Shown: one piece after another, positions 8,802 through 16,696 of the stretch
Layout: each line of letters opens with the position of its first letter
Numbering within the stretch: the stretch's first letter is position 1
Source of the DNA: Hyphomicrobiales bacterium
GTDB lineage: Bacteria > Pseudomonadota > Alphaproteobacteria > Rhizobiales > Rhizobiaceae
Assembly (NCBI GenBank): GCA_900470805.1
Contig: UCCA01000021.1
Location: 62,001-126,000, forward strand
Reading direction: 5' to 3'
DNA: 64,000 nucleotides
Translations under genes and position numbers: made by a program
The notes under the pieces: model-generated
The model's input: only the letters and a program-made list of their open reading frames with translations
Database searches by the model: none
Told to the model about the DNA's origin: nothing

Positions 8802-9788
8802 TCAGGCGGCGGCGCGCTGGCCGCGGCCGTGCGGGCGGTCGAGATCGAGCTCAGGGCCGACGGGGACGATGCCGGTCGGGTTGATGGTCTTGTGGCTGCG
8901 GTAGTAGTGATCCTTGATGTGGCGGATGCTCACCGTCTCCTTGACGCCTTGCACCTGATAGAGGTCGCGGAGATAGCCGGAGAGGTTCGGATAATCGGCG
9001 ATCCGGCGGATGTTGCACTTGAAGTGGCCAACATAGACCGCGTCGAAGCGCACCAGCGTGGTGAACAGCCGCCAGTCGGCCTCCGTCAGCGTGTCGCCGA
9101 AGAGATAGCGGCCGTTGCCGAGGCGTGTTTCCAGCATGTCCAAGCTTTCGAACAGCTTTTCGACGCTTTCCGAATAGGCGTCCTGCGCGGTGGCGAAGCC
9201 GGCCTTGTAGACGCCGTTGTTGACGGTGTCGTAGATCTGGGCGTTCAGCGTATCGATTTCGGAGCGCAACGCTTCCGGGTAGAAATCGGCGGTCGAGCCG
9301 GTCAGGCCGTCGAAGGCGCTGTTGAACATCCGGATGATCTCGGCGGATTCGTTGCTGACGATGGTGTTGGTGTTCTTGTCCCACAGGACAGGCACGGTGA
9401 CGCGGCCGGAATAGTGTGGATCGGCCTTCACGTAGATGTCGGAGAGCGCCTTGGTGCCGAACAGAAGGTCGCCGGTGGCGCCGTCACCAACCTTGAATTC
9501 CCAGCCCTTTTCCAGCATCAGCGGGTCGACGACCGACACCGAGATCAGGTCCTCCAGCTTCTTCAGCTTGCGGAAGATCAGCGTTCGGTGCGCCCACGGA
9601 CAAGCGAGCGAGACGTAGAGATGATAGCGGTCCGCCTCGGCCTTGAAGCCGCCGGTGCCCGAGGGGCCGGCGCTGCCATCCGGCGTGATCCAGTTGCGGA
9701 ACTGCGAGGCGGCGCGCTTGAAGTGACCCTTGGTCTCCTTCGTATCGTACCAGACGTCTTGCCAGACGCCGTCAACCAGCATGCCCAT
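8802..9788 (-). CDS. Glutathionyl-hydroquinone reductase / omega-like glutathione S-transferase (YqjG/PcpF family)
   Basis: This 328-residue protein is of the Xi-class GST family, which reduces glutathionyl-hydroquinones. The catalytic Cys63 sits in the diagnostic ACPWAHR motif, followed by the KLEDLISVSVVDP strand. The C-terminal all-helical GST domain contains GRYLFGDTLTEADWRLFTTLVRFD. The length and the MGMLVDGVWQDVWYDTK opening are typical. ATG 9788 follows GAAGG with suitable spacing; ATG 9797 would place the site too close. It may protect against quinone by-products, but no quinone pathway genes are adjacent. Confidence 0.92.
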   Translation of the reverse strand: MGMLVDGVWQDVWYDTKETKGHFKRAASQFRNWITPDGSAGPSGTGGFKAEADRYHLYVSLACPWAHRTLIFRKLKKLEDLISVSVVDPLMLEKGWEFKVGDGATGDLLFGTKALSDIYVKADPHYSGRVTVPVLWDKNTNTIVSNESAEIIRMFNSAFDGLTGSTADFYPEALRSEIDTLNAQIYDTVNNGVYKAGFATAQDAYSESVEKLFESLDMLETRLGNGRYLFGDTLTEADWRLFTTLVRFDAVYVGHFKCNIRRIADYPNLSGYLRDLYQVQGVKETVSIRHIKDHYYRSHKTINPTGIVPVGPELDLDRPHGRGQRAAA

Positions 9789-9919
9789 GGTGTGCATCCT
9801 TCAATTCATTCGTTGGTTGTGTAGATATCGCAGTCGGCGGCATTTTGCAGGGTGGCAAAGGTTGAACAGTGCGTCACGCGCGGGATTTTCGGCTTGCGAC
9901 CGAGACTTGCGCTGTTCGG

Positions 9920-10810
9920 TTACTTGGCAGCCAGTGCCGCGATCAGGGCGCGCAGCGCCGGTGGGGTGTGTCGGCGGCTCGGGTGATAGAGGTGAAAGCC
10001 GGGGAAGGTGGGGCACCAGTCCTTCAGTACCTGCACCAGTTTCCCCGACGCGATCTCGTCGGCGACGTCGTGTTCCATGATGTAGCCGAGACCGACGCCC
10101 GCTCTCACAGCTGCCGCCGGCAGGTCGCCATCGTTGGCGACGAGCGGGCCGCTGGTCCTGATCTTGATCTCCTGGCCATCCTTCTCGAATTCCCACGGCA
10201 GCAGCCCGCCCGATGTCGTGAGCCGGTAACCGATGCAGGCATGCCGTTCGAGGTCATAGGGCGTTTGTGGCGGCGGCATGCGTTCGAAATAGGCGGGTGT
10301 TGCGACCACGACGGTGCGCAGGTCCGGACCGAGCCTGACCGCGATCATGTCTTTGTCCACAGTCTCGCCAAGGCGGATGCCGGCGTCGAAGCCGGATGCC
10401 ACGATATCGGTCAGCCCATCGTCTATGCTCACTTCCACCCGCACATCCGGATTGGCCAGCAGAAAGGCCGGAAGCTTGGGGAGCAGCACCATCCTGGCGG
10501 CGTAGGCGAAGGTCGTGATCCTGACCGTGCCGGAGGGATTGTCGCGCCATTCGGCCAACGCATCCAGTCCGCCCTCGATATCGGAGAGCGCCGGGTTGAG
10601 CGATTGCAGCAGGCGTTCGCCGGCCTCGGTCGGTGCGACGCTGCGGGTCGTGCGGGCGAGCAGCCTGACGCCCAGCCGCTCCTCCAGCCCGCGCATCGCA
10701 TGGCTGAGCGCCGACGGCGACATGCCGAGAATGGCGGCGGCGCGGGTGAAGCTGCGCTCGCGCGCGACGGCCGCGAATGCCATTAGATCATTGAGCGTGT
10801 TGCGTTCCAT
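9920..10810 (-). CDS. LysR family transcriptional regulator
   Basis: This 296-residue protein has an N-terminal winged helix-turn-helix at about 1-60 (FAAVARERSFTRAAAILGMS then SALSHAMRGLEERLGVRLL) and a C-terminal effector domain starting near 88 (GTVRITTFAYAARMVLLP). It belongs to the CrgA-like LysR subgroup. It is divergent from the aldo/keto reductase gene with a 96-bp gap, a classic LysR target layout, so it probably controls that gene and its own expression. The effector is unknown. Confidence 0.93.
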   Translation of the reverse strand: MERNTLNDLMAFAAVARERSFTRAAAILGMSPSALSHAMRGLEERLGVRLLARTTRSVAPTEAGERLLQSLNPALSDIEGGLDALAEWRDNPSGTVRITTFAYAARMVLLPKLPAFLLANPDVRVEVSIDDGLTDIVASGFDAGIRLGETVDKDMIAVRLGPDLRTVVVATPAYFERMPPPQTPYDLERHACIGYRLTTSGGLLPWEFEKDGQEIKIRTSGPLVANDGDLPAAAVRAGVGLGYIMEHDVADEIASGKLVQVLKDWCPTFPGFHLYHPSRRHTPPALRALIAALAAK

Positions 10811-10906
10811 TGCTGCATCCTGCTCACAAGTTCATGCAACGAGCAACCGCTAATCCTCGGCGATCGTGCGCCCTAAATGGTTCGGCATGACACAAGGAGA
10901 AGACGC

Positions 10907-12010
10907 ATGGATCTCAGCAGCTACCGCACCCTCGGCCGTTCCGGCCTGATCGTCAGCCCGCTTGCCTTGGGCACGATGACTTTCGGCGCCGGACGATGGG
11001 GCGCAAACGAACAGACCTCGCGGGCGCTGTTTCACGCCTATGTCGAGGCTGGCGGCAATTTTATCGATACGGCGGATATCTATTCCGGCGGCCGCAGCGA
11101 GGAGATGCTCGGGACGTTTCTCGCCGACAGTGGCCTGCGCGATCGTCTCGTCATCGCCACGAAATCGGGTTTTTCGCGCGGGCAGGGCACGCCGCTTTGG
11201 GGCGGCAACGGGTCGAAGAACATTCGGCTCGGCATCGAGGGATCGCTAAAGCGCCTGCGGACGGACCACATCGACATGTACTGGATGCACGTCTGGGACC
11301 AGACGACGCCGGCCGACGAGGTGCTGCAGACGCTCACCGACGCCGTGCGTGCCGGCAAGATCCTGCACTACGGCTTCTCCAACACGCCGGCATGGTACGT
11401 CGCCAGGATCGCGACCCTGGCCGAGGCGCATGGCCTGCCTCGGCCGATCGGCCTGCAATATGCCTATTCGCTGATCGATCGCGGCGTGGAGCTCGATCTT
11501 CTTCCGGCCGGCGAGGAACTGGGATTGGGCATGGTGCCGTGGAGCCCGCTTGCCGCGGGCCTGCTGACCGGCAAGTATGGTCGCGACATGCTGGCTCAGG
11601 CCGGTCGCGCCACAGACCTGCCCGACAAGACGTCCGATACGGCGGACAGCGGCAGCGACGGACGGTTGAACGGTGACAATCCGTTCGGCGGCATGCTGTT
11701 TACCGAGCGCAATTTCGATGTGGTGGATGTGCTGGCGTCGGTGGCCGCCGAGATCGGGCGGTCGCCGGCCGAGGTGGCGCTGGCCTGGGTGGCAACGCGT
11801 CCCGGCGTCTCGTCGGTGCTGATCGGCGCCAGCCGCGTCGAACAGCTGGCGCAAAATATCGCCTCTCTGGATGTGGACCTCGACGAGGACAGCCTTCAAC
11901 GGCTGGAGCAGGCGACGGAGCTGCCGCTGCTGAACCCGTATTTCATATTCAAGATGCCAACGAGCCGGCTGTTCGGCGGCCAGCAGGTTAAGCGGTGGCA
12001 GGCACGCTGA
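10907..12010 (+). CDS. Aldo/keto reductase
   Basis: The 367-residue NADPH-dependent oxidoreductase has an AKR TIM barrel. The tetrad is visible: Asp54 and Tyr59 in FIDTADIYSGG, Lys86 in VIATKSG and His128 in WMHVWD. ATG 10907 has an ideal AGGAGA site. It is closest in style to the YajO/Tas-like stress reductases that reduce aldehydes or ketones. A divergent LysR gene probably regulates it. An acidic/glycine-rich insert around residues 240-265 (TSDTADSGSDGRL) is a loop not present in all members. Confidence 0.92.
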   Translation: MDLSSYRTLGRSGLIVSPLALGTMTFGAGRWGANEQTSRALFHAYVEAGGNFIDTADIYSGGRSEEMLGTFLADSGLRDRLVIATKSGFSRGQGTPLWGGNGSKNIRLGIEGSLKRLRTDHIDMYWMHVWDQTTPADEVLQTLTDAVRAGKILHYGFSNTPAWYVARIATLAEAHGLPRPIGLQYAYSLIDRGVELDLLPAGEELGLGMVPWSPLAAGLLTGKYGRDMLAQAGRATDLPDKTSDTADSGSDGRLNGDNPFGGMLFTERNFDVVDVLASVAAEIGRSPAEVALAWVATRPGVSSVLIGASRVEQLAQNIASLDVDLDEDSLQRLEQATELPLLNPYFIFKMPTSRLFGGQQVKRWQAR

Positions 12011-12308
12011 TATCTGCCTGATGTCGGCCGCACCGGCCGTTGCTGCTCGCGTAAAATCGTGGGGCGACGGCTGGTGTGGTGCTTTTTTGCCCAAGTGCCG
12101 GGCACATTTCGGTCGTGGATACCGAAGCGGCACACACCGGGCCTTTTCCCGTAGACGCCGGAATTTTTTCCTGCTATCGGCCTTTTCACGATTTCAGGAA
12201 CCCGATTTGATGTTTGCACCCAGAAGCTTGCGACGACGCTGATGCTCCCGAACGCCCGACGGCGCGATCGAGAACCCATCATATTGTCTATCCGGTTTCT
12301 GTCTCATC
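12011..12308. other. Intergenic region with no recognised feature
   Basis: This 298-bp gap lies between the aldo/keto reductase and GNAT genes. I see no coding frame with a ribosome-binding site and no convincing terminator or repeat. It should contain the promoter of the GNAT gene. Confidence 0.5.
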
Positions 12309-12809
12309 ATGCACAAGCACGATCTGGTCTACCTCACTGAGGACGCGTCGCACGACGCCGCAATCGAACACATCAACGAAGAAGCATTCGGCCCCGGCCG
12401 GCACACGCGCGCCGCCGCCCGCATCCGCGAGCAGGGTCCGCACGACCTGTCGCTGTCGTTCATCTGCGCCGACGACGGCGAGACGATCGCCTCGGTGCGG
12501 ATGACGCCCGTCATGGCTGGCGACGTGCCCGGCCATCTGCTCGGGCCGCTTGCTGTGCGTCCTTCGCACAAGAACCGAGGCATCGGTCGCGAGTTGGTGC
12601 GGATTGCGGTGGAGGCCGCCAGGCGCAAGGGGTCGGAAGCCGTCATTCTGGTCGGCGATCCGCCCTATTACGGGCCGCTCGGCTTCGAGAAGGTCGCCTA
12701 CAACGCGCTGACCTTCCCCGGTCCCGTCGATCCCGGCCGCGTACTGGTGGTGCCGCTCGGCAACGATACGCATGCCCGGCTGAAGGGCACGATCGGCTGG
12801 CGCAAATAG
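12309..12809 (+). CDS. GNAT family N-acetyltransferase (YhbS-like)
   Basis: The 166-residue protein has the GNAT acetyl-CoA pyrophosphate loop PLAVRPSHKNRGIGRELVRI (around 80-99, R/Q-x-x-G-x-G/A pattern RGIG) and the C-terminal YYGPLGFEKV strand typical of YhbS-like members. Such enzymes acetylate amines on small molecules or proteins. No neighbour indicates the substrate. Confidence 0.87.
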   Translation: MHKHDLVYLTEDASHDAAIEHINEEAFGPGRHTRAAARIREQGPHDLSLSFICADDGETIASVRMTPVMAGDVPGHLLGPLAVRPSHKNRGIGRELVRIAVEAARRKGSEAVILVGDPPYYGPLGFEKVAYNALTFPGPVDPGRVLVVPLGNDTHARLKGTIGWRK

Positions 12810-12882
12810 GCCAGTTGCTCTATTGAGCTATGACGGAAGCCGCGCTTTGCGTGACCTTTCATATGCTTGAGGGAGAGTGAGC

Positions 12883-14196
12883 ATGGGTCGCATTTCAATC
12901 GACGAGGCATTGGACCGGGCTGGGACGGGCGCATTCCAGCGACGATTGCTCGGGATTTTCGGGCTGGTGTGGACGGCCGATGCCATGCAGGTGCTGGCGG
13001 TCGGTTTCACTGCCGCCTCGATTGCCGCGACCTTCGGGCTGACGGTGCCACAGGCGCTGCAGACGGGAACGCTGTTTTTCCTCGGAATGTTGATCGGCGC
13101 CTACGGTTTCGGCCGGCTGGCCGACAAGGTCGGGCGGCGGCGGGTGCTGATCCTGACGGTCGCCTGCGATGCGGTGTTCGGTGTCCTGTCGATCTTCGCG
13201 CCCAGCTTCGAGATCTTGCTCGTCCTGCGCTTTCTGACCGGCATCGCCGTTGGCGGCACGCTTCCCGTCGATTACGCGATGATTGCGGAGTTCCTGCCGG
13301 CGAAAAGCCGTGGCCGCTGGCTGGTGGGGCTGGAGGGTTTCTGGGCGATCGGCACGCTGATCGTGGCGCTGACCGCGTGGGCGGCGAGCGTGGCCGGCGT
13401 TGCCGATGCGTGGCGCTATATCTTCGCGGTGACGGCGCTACCGGCGCTGATCGGTCTCGGCTTGCGCTTTTTCGTGCCGGAATCGCCGCTTTATCTCTTG
13501 CGCAGCGGCCGCACTGAGGAGGCCAAGGCGACTGTGAACAAGGTGCTGGCCACCAACGGCAAGCCGACGCTTGGCGCCGGCGATGAGCTGGCGTCGGCGC
13601 CAAGCGCGGCCTCGGAAGGGCTGTTTTCCAACGCGCTTCGCCGTCGCAGCCTGTTGATCCTGGCGATCTGGTTCCTCGTTTCCGTCTCTTACTACGGCGT
13701 CTTCACATGGATGCCGGCGAAGCTTGCCGGCAGCGGTTTCGGCTTCGTCAGGGGCTATGGCTTCCTGGTGTTCGTGGCGCTGGCGCAGATCCCTGGCTAC
13801 GCGCTGGCCGCCTACGGGGTCGAGCGCTGGGGCCGTAAGCCGACGCTGGTGGGGTTCTGCCTGCTGTCGGCGATCGGCTGCCTGCTTTTCGTGGTCTCGA
13901 CTGTCGATAGCATGGTCGGCGCATCGCTGCTGATCATGAGCTTCGCGCTGCTCGGGACCTGGGGCGCGCTCTACGCCTATACGCCGGAACTCTATCCAAC
14001 CGGCGTCCGGGCGACGGGCATGGGAGCGGCGGGCGCCATCGCCCGGCTCGGCGGCCTCGTCGCGCCGTCGCTGATGGCCTTCGTCGCGTCGGAAGGGCTC
14101 GGGCTGGCGATCGGCCTGTTTGCCGGGCTACTGGTGATTGCCGCCATTGCGGCAGTGGCGATCGACTCGGAAACGCGGCAGGCGTCGATCGCTTAG
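12883..14196 (+). CDS. MFS transporter (sugar/aromatic-acid porter type)
   Basis: This 437-residue protein has 12 predicted membrane spans. MFS signatures are present: GRLADKVGRRRVLI in loop 2-3, the first-half signature RFLTGIAVGGTLPVDYAMI in spans 4-5, and FVPESPLYLL at the end of span 6, which is typical of the sugar-porter/NiaP/AAHS groups. ATG 12883 follows GGGAGAG at 12871-12877; GTG 12877 is less likely. Substrate not predictable, perhaps an organic acid or vitamin. Its 3' end overlaps the convergent GNAT gene by 4 bp. Confidence 0.9.
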   Translation: MGRISIDEALDRAGTGAFQRRLLGIFGLVWTADAMQVLAVGFTAASIAATFGLTVPQALQTGTLFFLGMLIGAYGFGRLADKVGRRRVLILTVACDAVFGVLSIFAPSFEILLVLRFLTGIAVGGTLPVDYAMIAEFLPAKSRGRWLVGLEGFWAIGTLIVALTAWAASVAGVADAWRYIFAVTALPALIGLGLRFFVPESPLYLLRSGRTEEAKATVNKVLATNGKPTLGAGDELASAPSAASEGLFSNALRRRSLLILAIWFLVSVSYYGVFTWMPAKLAGSGFGFVRGYGFLVFVALAQIPGYALAAYGVERWGRKPTLVGFCLLSAIGCLLFVVSTVDSMVGASLLIMSFALLGTWGALYAYTPELYPTGVRATGMGAAGAIARLGGLVAPSLMAFVASEGLGLAIGLFAGLLVIAAIAAVAIDSETRQASIA

Positions 14197-14621
14197 GGGA
14201 GAGGCGTCAGCGTCTTGCGCAGAAACGTCCGCGTGCGGCCCTTCGGAAACTCCGGCAACTCGCCGAAGACCTCGTATCCCTGCTTGAGATAGGCCCGCAG
14301 CGCATGCGGGCTGAAGGTGTCGATCCAGGCGCCGTGACAGCCGCGTTCGGCGGCTTCCTGTTCGGCGGTGGCAAGCAGCCTGCCGGCGAGGCCTTGGCCG
14401 CGCTGGCTTTCAGGGACGAAGAGCAGTTGCGTGAAGAGCCAGCCCCAGGCGGTGTAACCGGAGAGGCCGCCGATGACGACGCTGTCCTCGTCGCGGATCA
14501 GGACCACCAGCGTCCTACGGTCGGCTGCGCCAACGTCGGTGTGGTTGAATGCCGTCAGTTCGCTGGCGATCACCGCGAGGTCATCGGGGGAGGGCGTCTC
14601 GGTCAGTTCCAGGCTGGCCAT
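14193..14621 (-). CDS. GNAT family N-acetyltransferase
   Basis: The 142-residue single-domain acetyltransferase carries the acetyl-CoA loop in VPESQRGQGLAGRLLATAE (R-G-Q-G-L-A) and a C-terminal LRAYLKQGYEVFGELPEFP strand. The AWIDTFSPHALRAY segment places it with the small GNATs that use a Phe near the active site. It starts 4 bases after the large membrane-protein gene and is probably the last gene of the moxR operon, but could be a chance passenger. Confidence 0.88.
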   Translation of the reverse strand: MASLELTETPSPDDLAVIASELTAFNHTDVGAADRRTLVVLIRDEDSVVIGGLSGYTAWGWLFTQLLFVPESQRGQGLAGRLLATAEQEAAERGCHGAWIDTFSPHALRAYLKQGYEVFGELPEFPKGRTRTFLRKTLTPLP

Positions 14622-14625
14622 ATGT

Positions 14626-16695
14626 CTAGCGACCCTCGCGCCACCACATGGCGCCGAAGGCCAGCAGCAGGATGCCGACGCCGGCGAAGCCTGCGAACAG
14701 CGGCAGGGTGTTGATGCCCTTTAGGACGGTTTCGTTGGTGAGGCGGATCTGCATGCGCTCGTTGTCGGCGACGCGGATCTGGCCGCGCACCGGCAGGATC
14801 GGCGGGATTTCGATGGCGCCGTCGGCATCCGACACCCGCGCGACTAGGCCACGTGTCTTGTCTGATATCGGCTTCAGCGCATCCGGCGTCGAGATCATCG
14901 CCTTGAACTCGGGCGCATCGACGGCGCCGACATGGACGAGCGTGGTCAGGTCGCCGTTGCGGATCTCGAACAGGCCGATCTCGTCCATCCGCTTGTCGGC
15001 CTTGTAGAGGCCGGGCTCGGACTGGACGAGCGGCAGGGTTTCGGTCTTGCCGGATGGGTAGCGGACCGTGGCATTGCCGGGATTGTCGCCGATCGTCTGG
15101 CGGGTGATTTCGAGCGTGCGGCCGGAGGCGCGGGCTGTCAGCGCTTCCTCTTCCAGTGCCGGTTCCTTCATCAACCAGTGGGCGACGCGGCGATAGAGCG
15201 AGACGTGCGGGCCGCCGCCTTCGAAACCGCGGGCCCAGAGCCAGCCCTGGTCGGACAGAAGCATGGCGACGCGGCCCTGTCCGGCGCGGTTCAGCACCAG
15301 CAGTGGGTTGTTGTCGGCGCCGACCATCACGGTCTCGCCCTGGGGCGGCTCGACGCCGACCGAGCGGAACCAGCGGCCCCAGTGCGGCGGCTCGTCGGCG
15401 GAGCCGTCGAGACCACGGGTGACCGGGTGCTTCTTGCCCTCGTCGGAGAGGCGCGGATAGAAGGCTTTCTCGACCATCTGGCCCGTGGGCGCGGCGGGCA
15501 GCACCGACGAGAGCGGCGTCAGCGCGATCGAATCCTGGCCGGCATGTTCCGGGCCGGCTGCGATCAACAGCGCGCCGCCGTTTTCGACGTACTGGGCGAT
15601 GTAGTCGTAATAGAGGATCGGCAGGACGCCGCGATGCTGGTAGCGGTCGAAGATGATCAGGTCGAAGTCCTTGATCTTGTCGACGAACAGCTCGCGGGTG
15701 GGGAAGGCGATCAGCGACAGCTCGTTGATCGGCGTGCCGTCCTGCTTTTCCGGTGGGCGCAGGATGGTGAAGTGGACGAGATCGACGGAGGCGTCGGATT
15801 TCAAGAGGTTGCGCCAGGCGCGTTCGCCGGCATGCGGCTCGCCGGATACCAAGAGCACGCGCAGGTTCTCGCGGATGCCGTCGATGACGTGGACGGCGCG
15901 GTTGTTGGCCTGCGTCACCTCGCCGGGTAGCGCGGCCACGGAGAATTCCAGCACATTGCTGCCGCCGCGCTCGACCTTGAACGAGAAGGGCGTGTCCTGG
16001 CCGGGGGTGGCCTGCAGCGTGGCGATCTCGTTGCCGTTGAGCTTCACGGTGACGTTGGCGGTGCCGCCGGGGCTCGGGCCGTCGTCGAAGACGCGCAGCA
16101 CCAGCTGCTGCTCCTCGTTGACGATGCCGAAGCGTGGGGCCTTGATGACCTCGATACGGCGGTCGAACTCGTTGGCCTTGCCTGTGATCAAACCATGGAT
16201 CGGGGCGTCGAAACCGAGCGCCTGGTTGACGCCGGGGACGTCGTGGACCTGGCCGTCGGTGAGCATGATGGCGCCGCCGATGCGCGCGGGCGGCACGTCG
16301 GCGACGGCGGCCTGCAGCGCGTTGAAGAGGCGCGTCGAGGGCGCGTCGGAATCCTCGGGCTCGGTGGCATCGACATAGCGCGGCTCGACGTTGGGGAAGC
16401 GGGCGAGGCGGTCCTTCAGCTGCGCCAGCGCATCGTCGGTCATCTTGATGCGCTCGGGCGTCTGCTGGCTCTGGCTGCGGTCGACGATAACAGGGACGAC
16501 GGTCGAGAGCTGTTCGCGGTCTTCCTGCAACAGAAGCGGATTGGCGAGCGCGGCCAATAGCGCCAGCGCGGCGATGCTGCGGACCCAGGAGCCACGCACG
16601 CCGCGGAAGATTGCCAGCGCCGCAATGGCGACGACAAGGACGGTCAGGCCGGCGAGGATCGGCCAGGGGATGAAGGGGGCGAAGTCAACCGTCAT
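14626..16695 (-). CDS. Large inner-membrane protein of the moxR-DUF58 operon (GATase1-like/VWA-like)
   Basis: The 689-residue protein has two N-terminal membrane spans (about 10-55), a large extracytoplasmic part and a C-terminal span just before MWWREGR. The first half contains a degenerate von Willebrand-like segment (STVVPVIVDRSQSQQTPERI, then GGAIMLTDGQVHDVPG). The middle resembles the class-I glutamine amidotransferase-like fold seen in these operons (LLVSGEPHAGERAWRNLL, LIAAGPEHAG) without an obvious catalytic Cys-His-Glu triad. It starts one base after the DUF4159 gene, so it is co-translated. It probably forms an envelope complex with DUF4159 and DUF58 proteins matured by MoxR; molecular role unknown. 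Confidence 0.8.
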   Translation of the reverse strand: MTVDFAPFIPWPILAGLTVLVVAIAALAIFRGVRGSWVRSIAALALLAALANPLLLQEDREQLSTVVPVIVDRSQSQQTPERIKMTDDALAQLKDRLARFPNVEPRYVDATEPEDSDAPSTRLFNALQAAVADVPPARIGGAIMLTDGQVHDVPGVNQALGFDAPIHGLITGKANEFDRRIEVIKAPRFGIVNEEQQLVLRVFDDGPSPGGTANVTVKLNGNEIATLQATPGQDTPFSFKVERGGSNVLEFSVAALPGEVTQANNRAVHVIDGIRENLRVLLVSGEPHAGERAWRNLLKSDASVDLVHFTILRPPEKQDGTPINELSLIAFPTRELFVDKIKDFDLIIFDRYQHRGVLPILYYDYIAQYVENGGALLIAAGPEHAGQDSIALTPLSSVLPAAPTGQMVEKAFYPRLSDEGKKHPVTRGLDGSADEPPHWGRWFRSVGVEPPQGETVMVGADNNPLLVLNRAGQGRVAMLLSDQGWLWARGFEGGGPHVSLYRRVAHWLMKEPALEEEALTARASGRTLEITRQTIGDNPGNATVRYPSGKTETLPLVQSEPGLYKADKRMDEIGLFEIRNGDLTTLVHVGAVDAPEFKAMISTPDALKPISDKTRGLVARVSDADGAIEIPPILPVRGQIRVADNERMQIRLTNETVLKGINTLPLFAGFAGVGILLLAFGAMWWREGR

Positions 16696-16696
16696 G

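Noticed and set aside
12070..12110. Terminator after the aldo/keto reductase gene (TTTTTTGCCC...GGGCA)
   Set aside because: The T run precedes the small stem on the plus strand and would be an A run after it on the minus strand, so it is not a terminator in either direction.
12021..12242. 73-codon frame between the aldo/keto reductase and GNAT genes
   Set aside because: No ribosome-binding site, Arg-rich low-complexity product, and no recognisable family.
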